In this document: in pieces, positions 24,199 to 32,734 of the stretch
Layout: the number at the start of each line of letters is the position of its first letter
Numbering within the stretch: the first letter of the stretch is position 1
Assembly (NCBI RefSeq): GCF_013166595.1
Contig: NZ_JABKKG010000015.1
Coordinates: forward strand, 1 to 54,003
Length of the DNA: 54,003 bases
Reading direction: 5' to 3'
Source of the DNA: Palleniella intestinalis
Lineage (GTDB): Bacteria; Bacteroidota; Bacteroidia; Bacteroidales; Bacteroidaceae
The notes under the pieces: generated by a model
What the model saw: only the letters and a program-made list of their open reading frames with translations
Told to the model about the DNA's origin: nothing
Database searches by the model: none
Position numbers and translations under genes: made by a program

Positions 24199-25257
24199 AT
24201 GGAAGAGGTAAAAAATACCAAGGAAATAGATATCATCGGTATTGTTAAGCAGATATTGGAGAACAAAAAAAAGCTAGGTATTGTTTTTGTAGTATCTGCA
24301 GTGTTAGGAGTTGTTGTTGCATTAAGTATTCCCAAACAATTCACAACAAATGTCGTACTTGCTCCAGAAATGTCAGGTTCCAGCAAATTACCTGGAAGCA
24401 TTTCAAGTATGGCATCTATGGTAGGTATAGATTTAGGAGGTAAAGGTGCGTCATTAGATGCAATTTATCCTGAAATTTATCCCGATGTATTAGCTTCTTC
24501 TGACTTCATAATCAACTTGTTTGATGTAAAAGTAAATAAAAAGACAGACGACAAAACACAAACCTACTATAATTATCTTTCCAACGACCAAAAACATCCG
24601 TTCTGGAAGTACCCAATGATATGGGCTTCTATGCTTTTGGAAAAGACAGATAGTACAGCGAGTCCGACAGAGGTGGACAGTTTCAAACTAACAAAGCCTC
24701 AGACAAATATTGTTGGACTCATTCGCTCAAACATTTCATGCTCTATAGACAAAAAGACCAATATAATAACCATATTTGTCAAAGACCAAGACCCTATGGT
24801 TTCAGCAATCATTGCAGACACAATTCAAAACAGATTGCAGGAATACATAACAGACTACCGCACCAAAAAGGCAAGAAAAGATCTTGAATATTCCCAAAAG
24901 TTGTTCTGTGAATCTAAGGAACAATATGACAAGGCTCGTCAAGAATATGCTGACTATGCTGATGCCAATAATGAGTTGCAGTTGCAATTATTCAAGACAA
25001 AACTGGAAGATCTTGAAAACGAAATGCAACTCAAATTCAATGTATACAGCCAAATGTCGCAGCAATTGCAGATAGCAAAAGCAAAAGTGCAAGAATATAC
25101 TCCCGCATTTACCATCATTCAGCGGGCAACAGTGCCGTTAAAGGCATCAAGTACTCCACGTTCAGTTATCGTTATTCTTTTTGTGTTCGGAGGAATTGTC
25201 TGCTATGGATTTTGGATTATCTTTGGCAAAAATTTAAAAACAATTATTCATAAATGA
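24199..25257 (+). CDS. wzz: Wzz-type polysaccharide chain-length determinant
   Basis: 352-aa inner-membrane protein with two membrane helices framing a periplasmic coiled region, the Wzz/PCP layout. The first helix is at about 28-48 (LGIVFVVSAVLGVVVALSIP), the second at about 325-345 (SVIVILFVFGGIVCYGFWII). Before the second helix lies the Pro-containing motif TVPLKASSTPRS. Coiled-coil segments run from about 215 to 290. It sets polymer length together with Wzy. No tyrosine-kinase domain is attached, which separates it from Wzc. From here to about 28.3 kb the DNA is clearly more AT-rich than the flanks. Confidence 0.88.
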   Translation: MEEVKNTKEIDIIGIVKQILENKKKLGIVFVVSAVLGVVVALSIPKQFTTNVVLAPEMSGSSKLPGSISSMASMVGIDLGGKGASLDAIYPEIYPDVLASSDFIINLFDVKVNKKTDDKTQTYYNYLSNDQKHPFWKYPMIWASMLLEKTDSTASPTEVDSFKLTKPQTNIVGLIRSNISCSIDKKTNIITIFVKDQDPMVSAIIADTIQNRLQEYITDYRTKKARKDLEYSQKLFCESKEQYDKARQEYADYADANNELQLQLFKTKLEDLENEMQLKFNVYSQMSQQLQIAKAKVQEYTPAFTIIQRATVPLKASSTPRSVIVILFVFGGIVCYGFWIIFGKNLKTIIHK

Positions 25258-26402
25258 TATTTGCACTGCCATATATAACTTTAATGCTTTTATACGGGTT
25301 TCTATCAATAGCGCACTATGCTTATAAGGACGAGGGAATTCGTATGAAAATAAATGCTATATGCATTATTATTTTCATACTGTTCTTTGGTTTTCGCGGC
25401 TATATCTTTGATGATTGGCTTAGTTATTATCCCGCATTTGAGGCTTGTACAGTAAAAAATATTATGTTAATTCCGACTTATGGGAATTTTGAATGCGGGT
25501 TCACATTGCTTATCCTTATATGTAAGGCGATAATTGATGATTTCCAGTTCTTTGTTTTTGTATGTACCATAATCAATATAGCATTGCTCTATGCATTTCT
25601 AAAAAAAAGAATATCCAACATTCCATTTGCCATGGTGCTGTTTCTTGCCATGGGTGGTCTTGTCATGAGTGTCAACCTGATGCGAAACACAATAGCTATT
25701 CTGATATTCTTAAATGCTCTTGATTATTTGGAGAAACGCAAGCCATTGCCTTATTTCTCCCTTTGCCTCCTTGCATTGTCATTCCATATGTCATCATTAG
25801 TGTTTTTCCCTTTATATTTCTTTCTGCATAAGAACTGTAACAAATGGGTCTACCTCGGAGCATTTATATTAGGAAACATAGTGCTTCTAATGAACATTCC
25901 TGTTATAATGTCTATCGCTTCTGTATTCGTTGAAGACTCAACCTTGCTCGCAGTAAGCAAGGTTGAAATATATAATAATATGCAACAGACAGGTGGCTTT
26001 ACCATTTCTATTGGTTATCTGGAACGTCTTTTTACAGGGCTTCTTATTTTTTGCTACATGAACAAATTGAAAGAGATAAGGAAAGAAAATGTTGTTTTTC
26101 TCAACTGTATACTTCTTTATTTTCTTATGTTCTTCATTTTTAGTGAAATAGATGAAATTAGCCGCCGTCTGTCAAATTTGTTTGTATTTGCTTATTGGAT
26201 ATTGTGGTATGACTTATTTAAATGTTTCTATTATTCAAATAATAGAAAATTGTTTGCTTCTTTCATTACCATATATTGTCTTTTTAAGATAATAGGAACT
26301 ACAAACATACCAACTGCAAAATACGAAAACATTTTGCTGGGAGCACAATCATATCAAGAACGACATTATTACTATAATCGAAACCGTGGAGATCTCCCTT
26401 GA
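25254..26402 (+). CDS. wzy: EpsG-family polysaccharide polymerase (Wzy)
   Basis: 382-aa protein with about ten membrane helices and the EpsG-type opening (ISIAHYAYKDEG...FFGFRGYIFDDWLSYYPAFE). FRG...DW is the usual early signature, and LMRNTIAILIFLNALDYLEK with LSFHMSSLVFFPLYF matches the middle of the family. It should join lipid-linked repeat units in the periplasm. ATG overlaps the wzz stop (ATGA at 25254-25257), so length control and polymerase are coupled. Confidence 0.85.
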   Translation: MIFALPYITLMLLYGFLSIAHYAYKDEGIRMKINAICIIIFILFFGFRGYIFDDWLSYYPAFEACTVKNIMLIPTYGNFECGFTLLILICKAIIDDFQFFVFVCTIINIALLYAFLKKRISNIPFAMVLFLAMGGLVMSVNLMRNTIAILIFLNALDYLEKRKPLPYFSLCLLALSFHMSSLVFFPLYFFLHKNCNKWVYLGAFILGNIVLLMNIPVIMSIASVFVEDSTLLAVSKVEIYNNMQQTGGFTISIGYLERLFTGLLIFCYMNKLKEIRKENVVFLNCILLYFLMFFIFSEIDEISRRLSNLFVFAYWILWYDLFKCFYYSNNRKLFASFITIYCLFKIIGTTNIPTAKYENILLGAQSYQERHYYYNRNRGDLP

Positions 26403-26417
26403 AAAAACGTTAAGACT

Positions 26418-27635
26418 ATGAACATTACAATCATAACAATCCTTTTGCCATTTCCGCTGGATTCTGGTGGAGCACAAGCTCAATACAATGTCATCGACAT
26501 CTTACGAACCAAACACAATATATCCATAATATATCCCGAAAATGCACATAACAGCAGTAGTGCGTTAAAAAAACTCAAACAGTTATGGCCGGAAGTAGAG
26601 TTCTTCCCATTCAGTTTTGCCAAACAACTATGCCATCCTCATTTCTTGTTTTCAAAGATTGAGAGAGCAGTTAAAATAAAGATGTGTGGTAACAATAGAA
26701 ATTTCAAGGTTGAACGCATTATTCGTCCATATGGATACGATTTGTCACAGGCATTTATATCTTTTGTAAATAATATTGTTGAAAAACAAAAAAGTGATGT
26801 TATTCAGGTGGAGTTTTATCCTTATCTCGGTCTGATAGAATTTCTCCCAAGAGATATTAAGAGAGTGTTCATACATCATGAGATTAGATATATACGAGAT
26901 AAGAGAATGATGAACAATCTATCTCCGACTCAATCCGAACTAAAAATATTGGCAAGATTGAAACAAGAAGAAATCAATTTGCTGAACAAATATGATATTA
27001 TTGTAACCCTCACAGATATAGATAAAGCAATATTATCAAACGATGGTGTGACAACAAGAATTGTATCTTCGCCTGCAGCGGTCAATACAGAAGTCAGGCA
27101 ATATAACGGTTGGAATAAGAATGTTGTGTTTATCGGAGGTGCCGGTCACGCTCCAAATGTCGAAGGTGTCAAATGGTTATGTGATAACGTGTTCCCAAAC
27201 ATTGATTGGGAACGATTCAAAGATATTTCAATAGCTATTATTGGAGGGGGATGGAACGAGGATATGTTTTACAATATACCAAAACACAACCTTAAAGTAA
27301 TGGGGTTTGTCCCAGACCTTGCCGCTGCAGTTTATGGTGGTATTCTCATGGTTCCAATTATTTCTGGTAGTGGAATGAGAATGAAGATACTTGACGGAGC
27401 GGCTTTGAGCATGCCGATTATAACAACATCAACCGGTGTTGAGGGACTTGATTTTATGGATGGAGAATCATGCCTTATTGCAAACAGTGGCAAAGAGTTT
27501 GCCAAAGGCTTGATGAAGCTAATCAGAGACGAAAATCTCAGACAACAACTAGCAAATAATGCAAATACAGTTTTTGTTGAGAAATACTCGAAAGAAACAT
27601 TGGCCAACATACGTAATAATATATATAAAATATGA
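26418..27635 (+). CDS. Family 4 glycosyltransferase
   Basis: 405-aa GT-B fold transferase. The N-terminus NITIITILLPFPLDSGGAQA carries the Gly-rich acceptor loop. The C-terminal half has the donor site: VVFIGGAGHAPNVEGVKWL, IAIIGGGW, then PIISGSGMRMKILDGAALSM followed by TSTGVEGLDF, the usual E-x7-E-like region of GT4/GT1-type enzymes. It should add a sugar to the repeat unit. Start ATG 26418 lies 15 bases after the polymerase stop, and the last codons overlap the next gene (ATGA). Confidence 0.85.
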   Translation: MNITIITILLPFPLDSGGAQAQYNVIDILRTKHNISIIYPENAHNSSSALKKLKQLWPEVEFFPFSFAKQLCHPHFLFSKIERAVKIKMCGNNRNFKVERIIRPYGYDLSQAFISFVNNIVEKQKSDVIQVEFYPYLGLIEFLPRDIKRVFIHHEIRYIRDKRMMNNLSPTQSELKILARLKQEEINLLNKYDIIVTLTDIDKAILSNDGVTTRIVSSPAAVNTEVRQYNGWNKNVVFIGGAGHAPNVEGVKWLCDNVFPNIDWERFKDISIAIIGGGWNEDMFYNIPKHNLKVMGFVPDLAAAVYGGILMVPIISGSGMRMKILDGAALSMPIITTSTGVEGLDFMDGESCLIANSGKEFAKGLMKLIRDENLRQQLANNANTVFVEKYSKETLANIRNNIYKI

Positions 27636-28339
27636 TTTCTGTTTGTATTGCAACATATAATGGAGAAAAATATATCCATCGGCAGCTTGAGTCGATATTG
27701 AAACAGTTGACAGATAATGACGAGATCATAATATCTGATGACATGTCTACCGATTCAACCTTGGATGTCATAAGAAGTATTGGTTCTCCTTTAATACATG
27801 TATATATTAACGAAAAGGAACATGGGTACACTCCAAATTTTGAAAATGCGATAGCACACGCCAAAGGTGAATACATATTTCTGTCAGACCAAGATGATAT
27901 ATGGGTAGAAGACAAAGTACAGACATGTATGCAGTATCTTAAAAAACATAGTCTTATAGTACATGATGCAGACATCGTTGACAAATCGGAGAATAAGATA
28001 GCAGAGTCGTTTTACGAATCAAGAAAATCAAAACCAGGAATCATTAACAATCTTATAAAGTTCAGTTATTTAGGATGTTGTATAGCTTTCAGACGCAAAA
28101 TATTGGAAAAGGCTTTGCCATTTCCACCAAATCACAAAATGTGTACACATGATAACTGGCTGTTTATTTCTGCTGCATTCTTTTTTGATGCAGTCGTGAT
28201 ATCTGACAAACTCATCCACTACCGCCGACATGCCAATAATGTGTCATCAGGTGGTTTTAAAGAGACAACATCTTTGATTTTTAAAATAAAATATAGAATA
28301 TATCTCGTAATATGGCTTTTTTTAAGAACAGTTCGTTAA
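27632..28339 (+). CDS. Family 2 glycosyltransferase
   Basis: 235-aa GT2 with MISVCIATYNGEKYIHRQLE at the N-terminus, IISDDMSTDSTLDV, and FLSDQDDIWVEDKV carrying the metal-binding Asp cluster. The SDQDDIW form is typical of rhamnosyltransferase-like GT2 enzymes, so a deoxyhexose donor is plausible but unproven. Start overlaps the previous stop. AT-rich like its neighbours. Confidence 0.85.
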   Translation: MISVCIATYNGEKYIHRQLESILKQLTDNDEIIISDDMSTDSTLDVIRSIGSPLIHVYINEKEHGYTPNFENAIAHAKGEYIFLSDQDDIWVEDKVQTCMQYLKKHSLIVHDADIVDKSENKIAESFYESRKSKPGIINNLIKFSYLGCCIAFRRKILEKALPFPPNHKMCTHDNWLFISAAFFFDAVVISDKLIHYRRHANNVSSGGFKETTSLIFKIKYRIYLVIWLFLRTVR

Positions 28340-28349
28340 TCATTATAAG

Positions 28350-29108
28350 ATGAAAATATCAATCATCACAACTACCTTCAACAGCGCAAGGACAATAACC
28401 GATACCATGGAGTCCGTTCTCAGGCAAAGTCATAAAGATGTCGAATACATCATAGTGGACGGAAACTCCAATGACAACACATTGGAGATTGTCCGCCATT
28501 ATGAACCGCTGTTCAATGGCAGGATGCGCGTCATAAGCGAACCGGACAAAGGCATATATGACGCCATGAACAAGGGCGTAGCAATGGCAACGGGAGACAT
28601 CGTGGGCATACTCAACTCGGATGACTTCTACACCTCTGACGATGTGCTTGAAACGATAGCTGCCGCCTTTGATAAAGATATTGGCATAGAAGCAGTATAT
28701 GCCGACATACATTTCGTAAACAACGATAACCTCGGCAAGTGCGTACGCTACTACTCCAGCGCACCGTTCCGTCCATGGATGATGAGATTCGGATTCATGC
28801 CTGCCCACCCGTCGTTCTATGTCCGACGTGATATCTACAAGAAATACGGCACGTTCTCATTGGACTATCGCATTGCCTCCGACTACGACCTTTTAGTACG
28901 CCTGTTCTACAAACACCGCATAAAGACAAGATATATAAAGAAGGATTTTGTCACCATGCGCACCGGTGGCATAAGCACAAAGAACTTGCGCAACAGATGG
29001 CTGATAAGCAAAGAGAATGTCACGGCATGCCGCAGAAACGGACTGTACACAAACATCTGCCTCATATCACTGAAGTATCTGTACAAGATTTTTGAGTTCA
29101 GGAGATAA
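28350..29108 (+). CDS. Family 2 glycosyltransferase (WcaA-like)
   Basis: 252-aa GT2. MKISIITTTFNSARTITDTM, IVDGNSNDNTLE, EPDKGIYDAMNKGVAMATGD and VGILNSDDFYTSDDV are the conserved blocks. It resembles the GT2 half of the fusion at 22870. Base composition returns to the higher GC seen in the first block. It is the last gene of the polysaccharide locus, followed at once by a strong terminator. Confidence 0.87.
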   Translation: MKISIITTTFNSARTITDTMESVLRQSHKDVEYIIVDGNSNDNTLEIVRHYEPLFNGRMRVISEPDKGIYDAMNKGVAMATGDIVGILNSDDFYTSDDVLETIAAAFDKDIGIEAVYADIHFVNNDNLGKCVRYYSSAPFRPWMMRFGFMPAHPSFYVRRDIYKKYGTFSLDYRIASDYDLLVRLFYKHRIKTRYIKKDFVTMRTGGISTKNLRNRWLISKENVTACRRNGLYTNICLISLKYLYKIFEFRR

Positions 29109-29129
29109 GGCATTCAGCACATATCATTC

Positions 29130-29200
29130 AAAAATAGTATATTCCGGAACAGAAAACAAGTTTTTTCTCAATTATCTGTTCCGGAATATACTATTTTTTT
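29130..29200 (+). terminator. Terminator closing the polysaccharide locus
   Basis: A 24-bp perfect stem (29130-29153 with 29175-29198) containing ATATTCCGGAACAG, loop of 21 bases, ending in a T-run. The rest of 29109-29489 contains the pectate lyase promoter, a small AT-rich stretch and a segment CTCGGAAGATTCCAAAC with GTTTGGTCTTCGCTCG of the kind often repeated in Bacteroidales intergenic DNA, and no gene. Confidence 0.85.
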
Positions 29201-29318
29201 ACAAGTAAGCAAACTCCATTGGCGAATCTTTCTCTGGTAATATATGTTTGCATAGGGGTAAATTCTTTTGGAAAGCAGGGGAAAAACATTCATATATAGT
29301 AATAATTATGCGCCTGAA

Positions 29319-29350
29319 TTTGCCTGTTTCATGCAAAAGGCATAACTTTG
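29319..29350 (+). promoter_or_regulatory. Promoter for the pectate lyase gene
   Basis: TTTG at 29319-29322, 20 bases, TAACTTTG at 29343-29350. The leader to ATG 29490 is about 130 bases. Confidence 0.6.
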
Positions 29351-29489
29351 CAGTATCTTTTTATAAGAAACTCACGCTCGGAAGATTCCAAACAAGTTTG
29401 GTCTTCGCTCGCTTACCCGTTTCTTTGCACTATATTCCATAAAATCCATAAACGGTAAAATAACAAAACTAAAACATAAAACAAACATC

Positions 29490-31286
29490 ATGAGAAAACT
29501 TTTTCCAACACTTCTTCTCGCACTCATGGCTGCAACGCCGTCCATGGCACAGCAGCCGGCATTCCCGGGGGCGGAAGGCTTCGGCATGTACACCACCGGC
29601 GGCAGGGGAGGCACGGTCTACCATGTCACCAATCTTGGAGACGACAACAAAGAGGGTTCGCTGCGCTGGGCTGTACTCAGGAGTGGAAAGAAGACCATCG
29701 TCTTCGATGTGTCAGGAACAATCTATCTGAAAAGCCCACTTAATGTGAATTCAAACACAACCATCGCCGGGCAGACTGCACCGGGTGACGGCATCTGCAT
29801 CGCGGGATGGCCTGTGACCATCAAGGGCGACAATGTCATCATGCGCTATCTCCGCTTCCGTCTCGGCAATGAGAATGTCGCAAAGCATGAGGGCGACGGC
29901 CTTGGCGGCATGGACCGCAAGGATCTTATCATCGACCACTGTTCTGTCTCATGGTCTATCGACGAGTGCCTGTCTGTCTATGGCAGCAAGAACATCACCG
30001 TGCAGTGGTGCATCGCTGACCAGAGCCTTGTAAACTCCGGTCACTCGAAAGGCTCGCACGGCTACGGCGGCAACTGGGGAGGCTCGGGAGCGTCCTATCA
30101 TCACAACCTTATGGCTCACCACACTTCCCGTGTGCCACGCCTCGGTCCGCGTCCCGGAACTCAGATGGATGAGCGTATGGACTTGCGCAACAATGTTTTC
30201 TACAACTGGGCAGGAGAAGGATGCTACGGTGGCGAGGGCATGAACGTGAACATCGTCAACAACTACTACAAGCCGGGTCCTGCCACAAAGTCTGTGGCAG
30301 AGGCACGACGCTACCGCATTGCCAACATCGGCATACGCACTGTAGATTACTGCCTTGACAAAGCGAAAGTGGCATCAAGCTACACGTCTGCCACCGGCAT
30401 TACTGTGACGGACAAGAATGTCAGCGGTTCTGCATCAGGTGGCAAGAACTATGTCACCATAAGCGGCAAGAAGTTCGAGATTGACATGGCGACAAACAAG
30501 ATCGATGTCGACGGCAAGCAAGTGACCGTAACATGGAATGACTGGAAGAAGATGCTGCACAAGTGGGGCACGTTCTACGTCGACGGCAATGTGAACCCTG
30601 ACTATGCAAGCAGAATCACTCCTCAGGACCAATGGACTTACGGCATGTATGCACAGGTTAACAACGGAAAGGTGGACGGCACATTCACCGAGGATGTGAA
30701 GCAGGCAATGCGCCTCTCAGAGCCTATCGACTATATGCCTGTCACCACACATTCTGCGGAGCAGGCTTATGCAAACGTGCTCGAATATGCAGGAGCATCG
30801 CTGTGGCGTGACTCCCACGACACATACATCGTGGGTGATGTGCGTGACAAGAAGGCTTCATACACGGGAGCCGGACTTTCTCCGGGCTTTGTCAACAATC
30901 AGGATGAGGCAGGCGGATTCCCTGTGCTGAAGGAGGAGAAGCGTGCTGACGATTTCGACACGGACAAGGACGGCATGCCGGACGCATGGGAGCTTGCCAA
31001 CGGCCTGAACCCTAATGACGCTGCTGACGGTGCGCTGGTGCAGGGCGACGGCTACACAAACCTTGAGCATTACCTCAACTCTCTCGTGGCGCATATCACC
31101 GAGGCGCAGAACGCGAATGCCATGACGGGCATTGACTGCATCACGGACAACACGGTGGATGCCGTGCCGGCAAACACGAATGTCTACACCATCGACGGTC
31201 GTTGTGTGCGCAGGAATGCGGACAGCCTTGACGGACTTGCCAAGGGCATGTACATCTACAAGGGCAAGGTTGTGGTGGTTGACTAA
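29490..31286 (+). CDS. Secreted PL1-type pectate lyase with C-terminal sorting tail
   Basis: 598-aa protein. Signal peptide MRKLFPTLLLALMAATPSMA. A right-handed beta-helix lyase domain starts AFPGAEGFGMYTTGGRGG with LRWAVLRSGKKTIVFDVSG. RYLRFRLGNEN, IIDHCSVSWSIDECLSV and HHNLMAHHTSRVPRLG match the calcium/catalytic face of the Bacteroidetes PL1 group. Near residue 490 DTDKDGMPDAWELANGLNPN is a thrombospondin-type calcium motif, followed by the shared tail VYTIDGRCVR...GLAKGMYIYKGK. It should cut polygalacturonate by beta-elimination outside the cell. It stands alone with its own promoter and terminator; no susC/susD pair is near. Confidence 0.87.
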   Translation: MRKLFPTLLLALMAATPSMAQQPAFPGAEGFGMYTTGGRGGTVYHVTNLGDDNKEGSLRWAVLRSGKKTIVFDVSGTIYLKSPLNVNSNTTIAGQTAPGDGICIAGWPVTIKGDNVIMRYLRFRLGNENVAKHEGDGLGGMDRKDLIIDHCSVSWSIDECLSVYGSKNITVQWCIADQSLVNSGHSKGSHGYGGNWGGSGASYHHNLMAHHTSRVPRLGPRPGTQMDERMDLRNNVFYNWAGEGCYGGEGMNVNIVNNYYKPGPATKSVAEARRYRIANIGIRTVDYCLDKAKVASSYTSATGITVTDKNVSGSASGGKNYVTISGKKFEIDMATNKIDVDGKQVTVTWNDWKKMLHKWGTFYVDGNVNPDYASRITPQDQWTYGMYAQVNNGKVDGTFTEDVKQAMRLSEPIDYMPVTTHSAEQAYANVLEYAGASLWRDSHDTYIVGDVRDKKASYTGAGLSPGFVNNQDEAGGFPVLKEEKRADDFDTDKDGMPDAWELANGLNPNDAADGALVQGDGYTNLEHYLNSLVAHITEAQNANAMTGIDCITDNTVDAVPANTNVYTIDGRCVRRNADSLDGLAKGMYIYKGKVVVVD

Positions 31287-31310
31287 TCGTAACCTTACGG
31301 ACGGAAAATC

Positions 31311-31350
31311 AAGAGGTGACCTTTCACGCAATGAAAGGTCACCTCTTTTC
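31311..31350 (+). terminator. Terminator after the pectate lyase gene
   Basis: 16-bp perfect stem AAGAGGTGACCTTTCA / TGAAAGGTCACCTCTT, loop CGCAA, then TTTC. A further partial copy of the arm (GTGAAAGGTCACCT) follows at 31375. Confidence 0.8.
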
Positions 31351-31486
31351 ATATAAAGTGTCATAGTTTACCGGGTGAAAGGTCACCTATATGTTTCTTT
31401 AAAACGTGGGTTCAACGAAATTGTATTAGTGTCCACCAAACACATAAACACATTATCATTAATCTGTTTCAGTTGTGCCAAGCCCC

Positions 31487-31803
31487 TATCCTCGCATACA
31501 ACAACAGGATTTTGTTGTAAAGTGTGGCGGAGCCACAATCCTTACGGTAACCCCCTGCTTCAGCAGTGGGGCAACAAGAATGCTCTCTGCATTGTGTGGT
31601 GGAACCACACTCCTTTATTGTGGGTGCAAGGAATTGAAACAGAAAAGAGTGTGGCGCTGCCACACAACTAATGGAGATTATCTCTAATCCGCACGGCTGA
31701 AGCCGACGGTTACCGTAAGGACTGTGGCTCCGCCACATCTTATGCGAAACATCTCTTAATGAAAATGTGATTTCACAACAACTTGTGGAGTTTTACCGGG
31801 TAC
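31487..31803. repeat. Dispersed intergenic repeat interrupted by a foldback element
   Basis: Flanks match the repeat at 9907-10026. Inserted at its GTGGCGGAGCCAC palindrome is a segment with 30-bp terminal inverted repeats, 31523-31552 and 31708-31737, identical at 29 of 30 positions. Inside are two further hairpins (GTGTGGTGGAACCACAC and GTGTGGCGCTGCCACAC). No open frame in it looks real. The structure is like a small non-autonomous foldback element. Confidence 0.75.
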
Positions 31804-31982
31804 AACATCTGAAAATAATCTTTTTTTTCTGAAAGAGAAAGAAAATTGCGTTTTTTTTTCTGAGACAGAAAGAAAAAGTGATTTTCCCTGAAATTGACAT
31901 GTCAAAGAGCGAGTGTTAGCACGAGCAAAGATGTAGCCTAATGTGGGAGATTCTCCCTTTCTTGTGTATGTCTCATGCGGAC

Positions 31983-32027
31983 AAAAAAATGCGCACCCTT
32001 ATCGGCCGTCACGGCTTTGGGATGCGC
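31983..32027 (-). terminator. Minus-strand intrinsic terminator
   Basis: On the minus strand GCGCATCCC...GGGTGCGC folds into a stem with an inner GCCG/CGGC hairpin and is followed by TTTTTTT. It would end the transcript coming from the 802-aa gene and its downstream small frames. The remaining bases of 31804-32134 are low-complexity (runs of T, CTGAAAGAGAAAG repeats) and hold no gene I can support. Confidence 0.6.
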
Positions 32028-32134
32028 TTTCTCTCTCTTTCTCACACTATAAACCATTTTATAAATTATTGTAGGATGCGGACGAATACCGTGAACCAAG
32101 CCTTGAAAGGCGAAGCCCACGGGATATATGTTTC

Positions 32135-32410
32135 TCATGATATAAGATAATGTACTGCTTCATTGCAGTCCTGCGGATGTCCGCAGAACGGTGCTTCTTG
32201 ATGTTTGTTCTTCCACTTATCTGGCGTGATACACGCATTCCGGCGGTTTGTGTCGCAGAGAGATGCTTCCCGGCTTATGCTGTCATGCATAGGCACGGGC
32301 GTTTCGGGATGTATGTGTGCAGGAATGTCTTCCGCTCTGTCATAAGATGAAAGGATTGTCTGCTTATAGGTCTTTCGGATGGTAGGCGACATCCCTGCTC
32401 CCACATACAT
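32135..32410 (-). CDS. Hypothetical 91-aa protein, doubtful
   Basis: Open frame starting 17 bases after the preceding small gene on the minus strand and ending before a minus-strand terminator, so it would lie on the same transcript. The product (MYVGAGMSPTIRKTYKQT...) has no signal peptide or membrane helix, several His, Cys and Asp residues, and no family I recognise. The composition is not convincingly coding; it may be chance or part of an untranslated 3' region. Confidence 0.25.
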   Translation of the reverse strand: MYVGAGMSPTIRKTYKQTILSSYDRAEDIPAHIHPETPVPMHDSISREASLCDTNRRNACITPDKWKNKHQEAPFCGHPQDCNEAVHYLIS

Positions 32411-32426
32411 TTGTGTTATTTACGCC

Positions 32427-32639
32427 TCACAAATCCAGCTCCCAAGGACCTGAGAACGGGTTCTCCTTTGCTCCGCCGGGTTTCTCTCCCGGGTTGCCCT
32501 CGATGACACTGCCACCATCGCCGGTAGGGTTGCCATTCTCATCATAGACATTCCATGATGTAGGATTCCCCATAAGGTTTTCTATGTCCATGGGGATTAT
32601 TTTTATTTCTGGAGCTATATAAGGTTTTTTCTTTTTCAT
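32427..32639 (-). CDS. Small 70-aa protein of the MKKKxYIxPxI type
   Basis: 70-aa protein: basic start MKKKKPYIAPEIKIIPMDIE, then a Gly/Asn/Pro-rich acidic tail ending AKENPFSGPWELDL. Short proteins with this layout (lysine-rich K-x-YI-x-P start and an NPF-x-G end) are frequent in Prevotella next to secreted-protein genes; the function is unknown. The ATG at 32639 follows an A/G-rich stretch and fits better than in-frame starts further upstream. It lies 95 bases after the 802-aa gene and is probably co-transcribed. The layout recalls a precursor with a conserved leader and variable tail, but no modifying enzyme is nearby. Confidence 0.6.
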   Translation of the reverse strand: MKKKKPYIAPEIKIIPMDIENLMGNPTSWNVYDENGNPTGDGGSVIEGNPGEKPGGAKENPFSGPWELDL

Positions 32640-32734
32640 TGTCTTTTCTTCTTTTGTTGTTTTGTGTTCCATAGTTTTCTGATAAGGGTTTGTCATGAGG
32701 ATGCGCCATGAGGGCATATCCTCATATTAGGTGA

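Noticed and set aside
31469..31738. 89-codon minus-strand open frame
   Set aside because: It is a translation of the foldback repeat (GTGGCGGAGCCAC hairpins); such frames are repeat artefacts.
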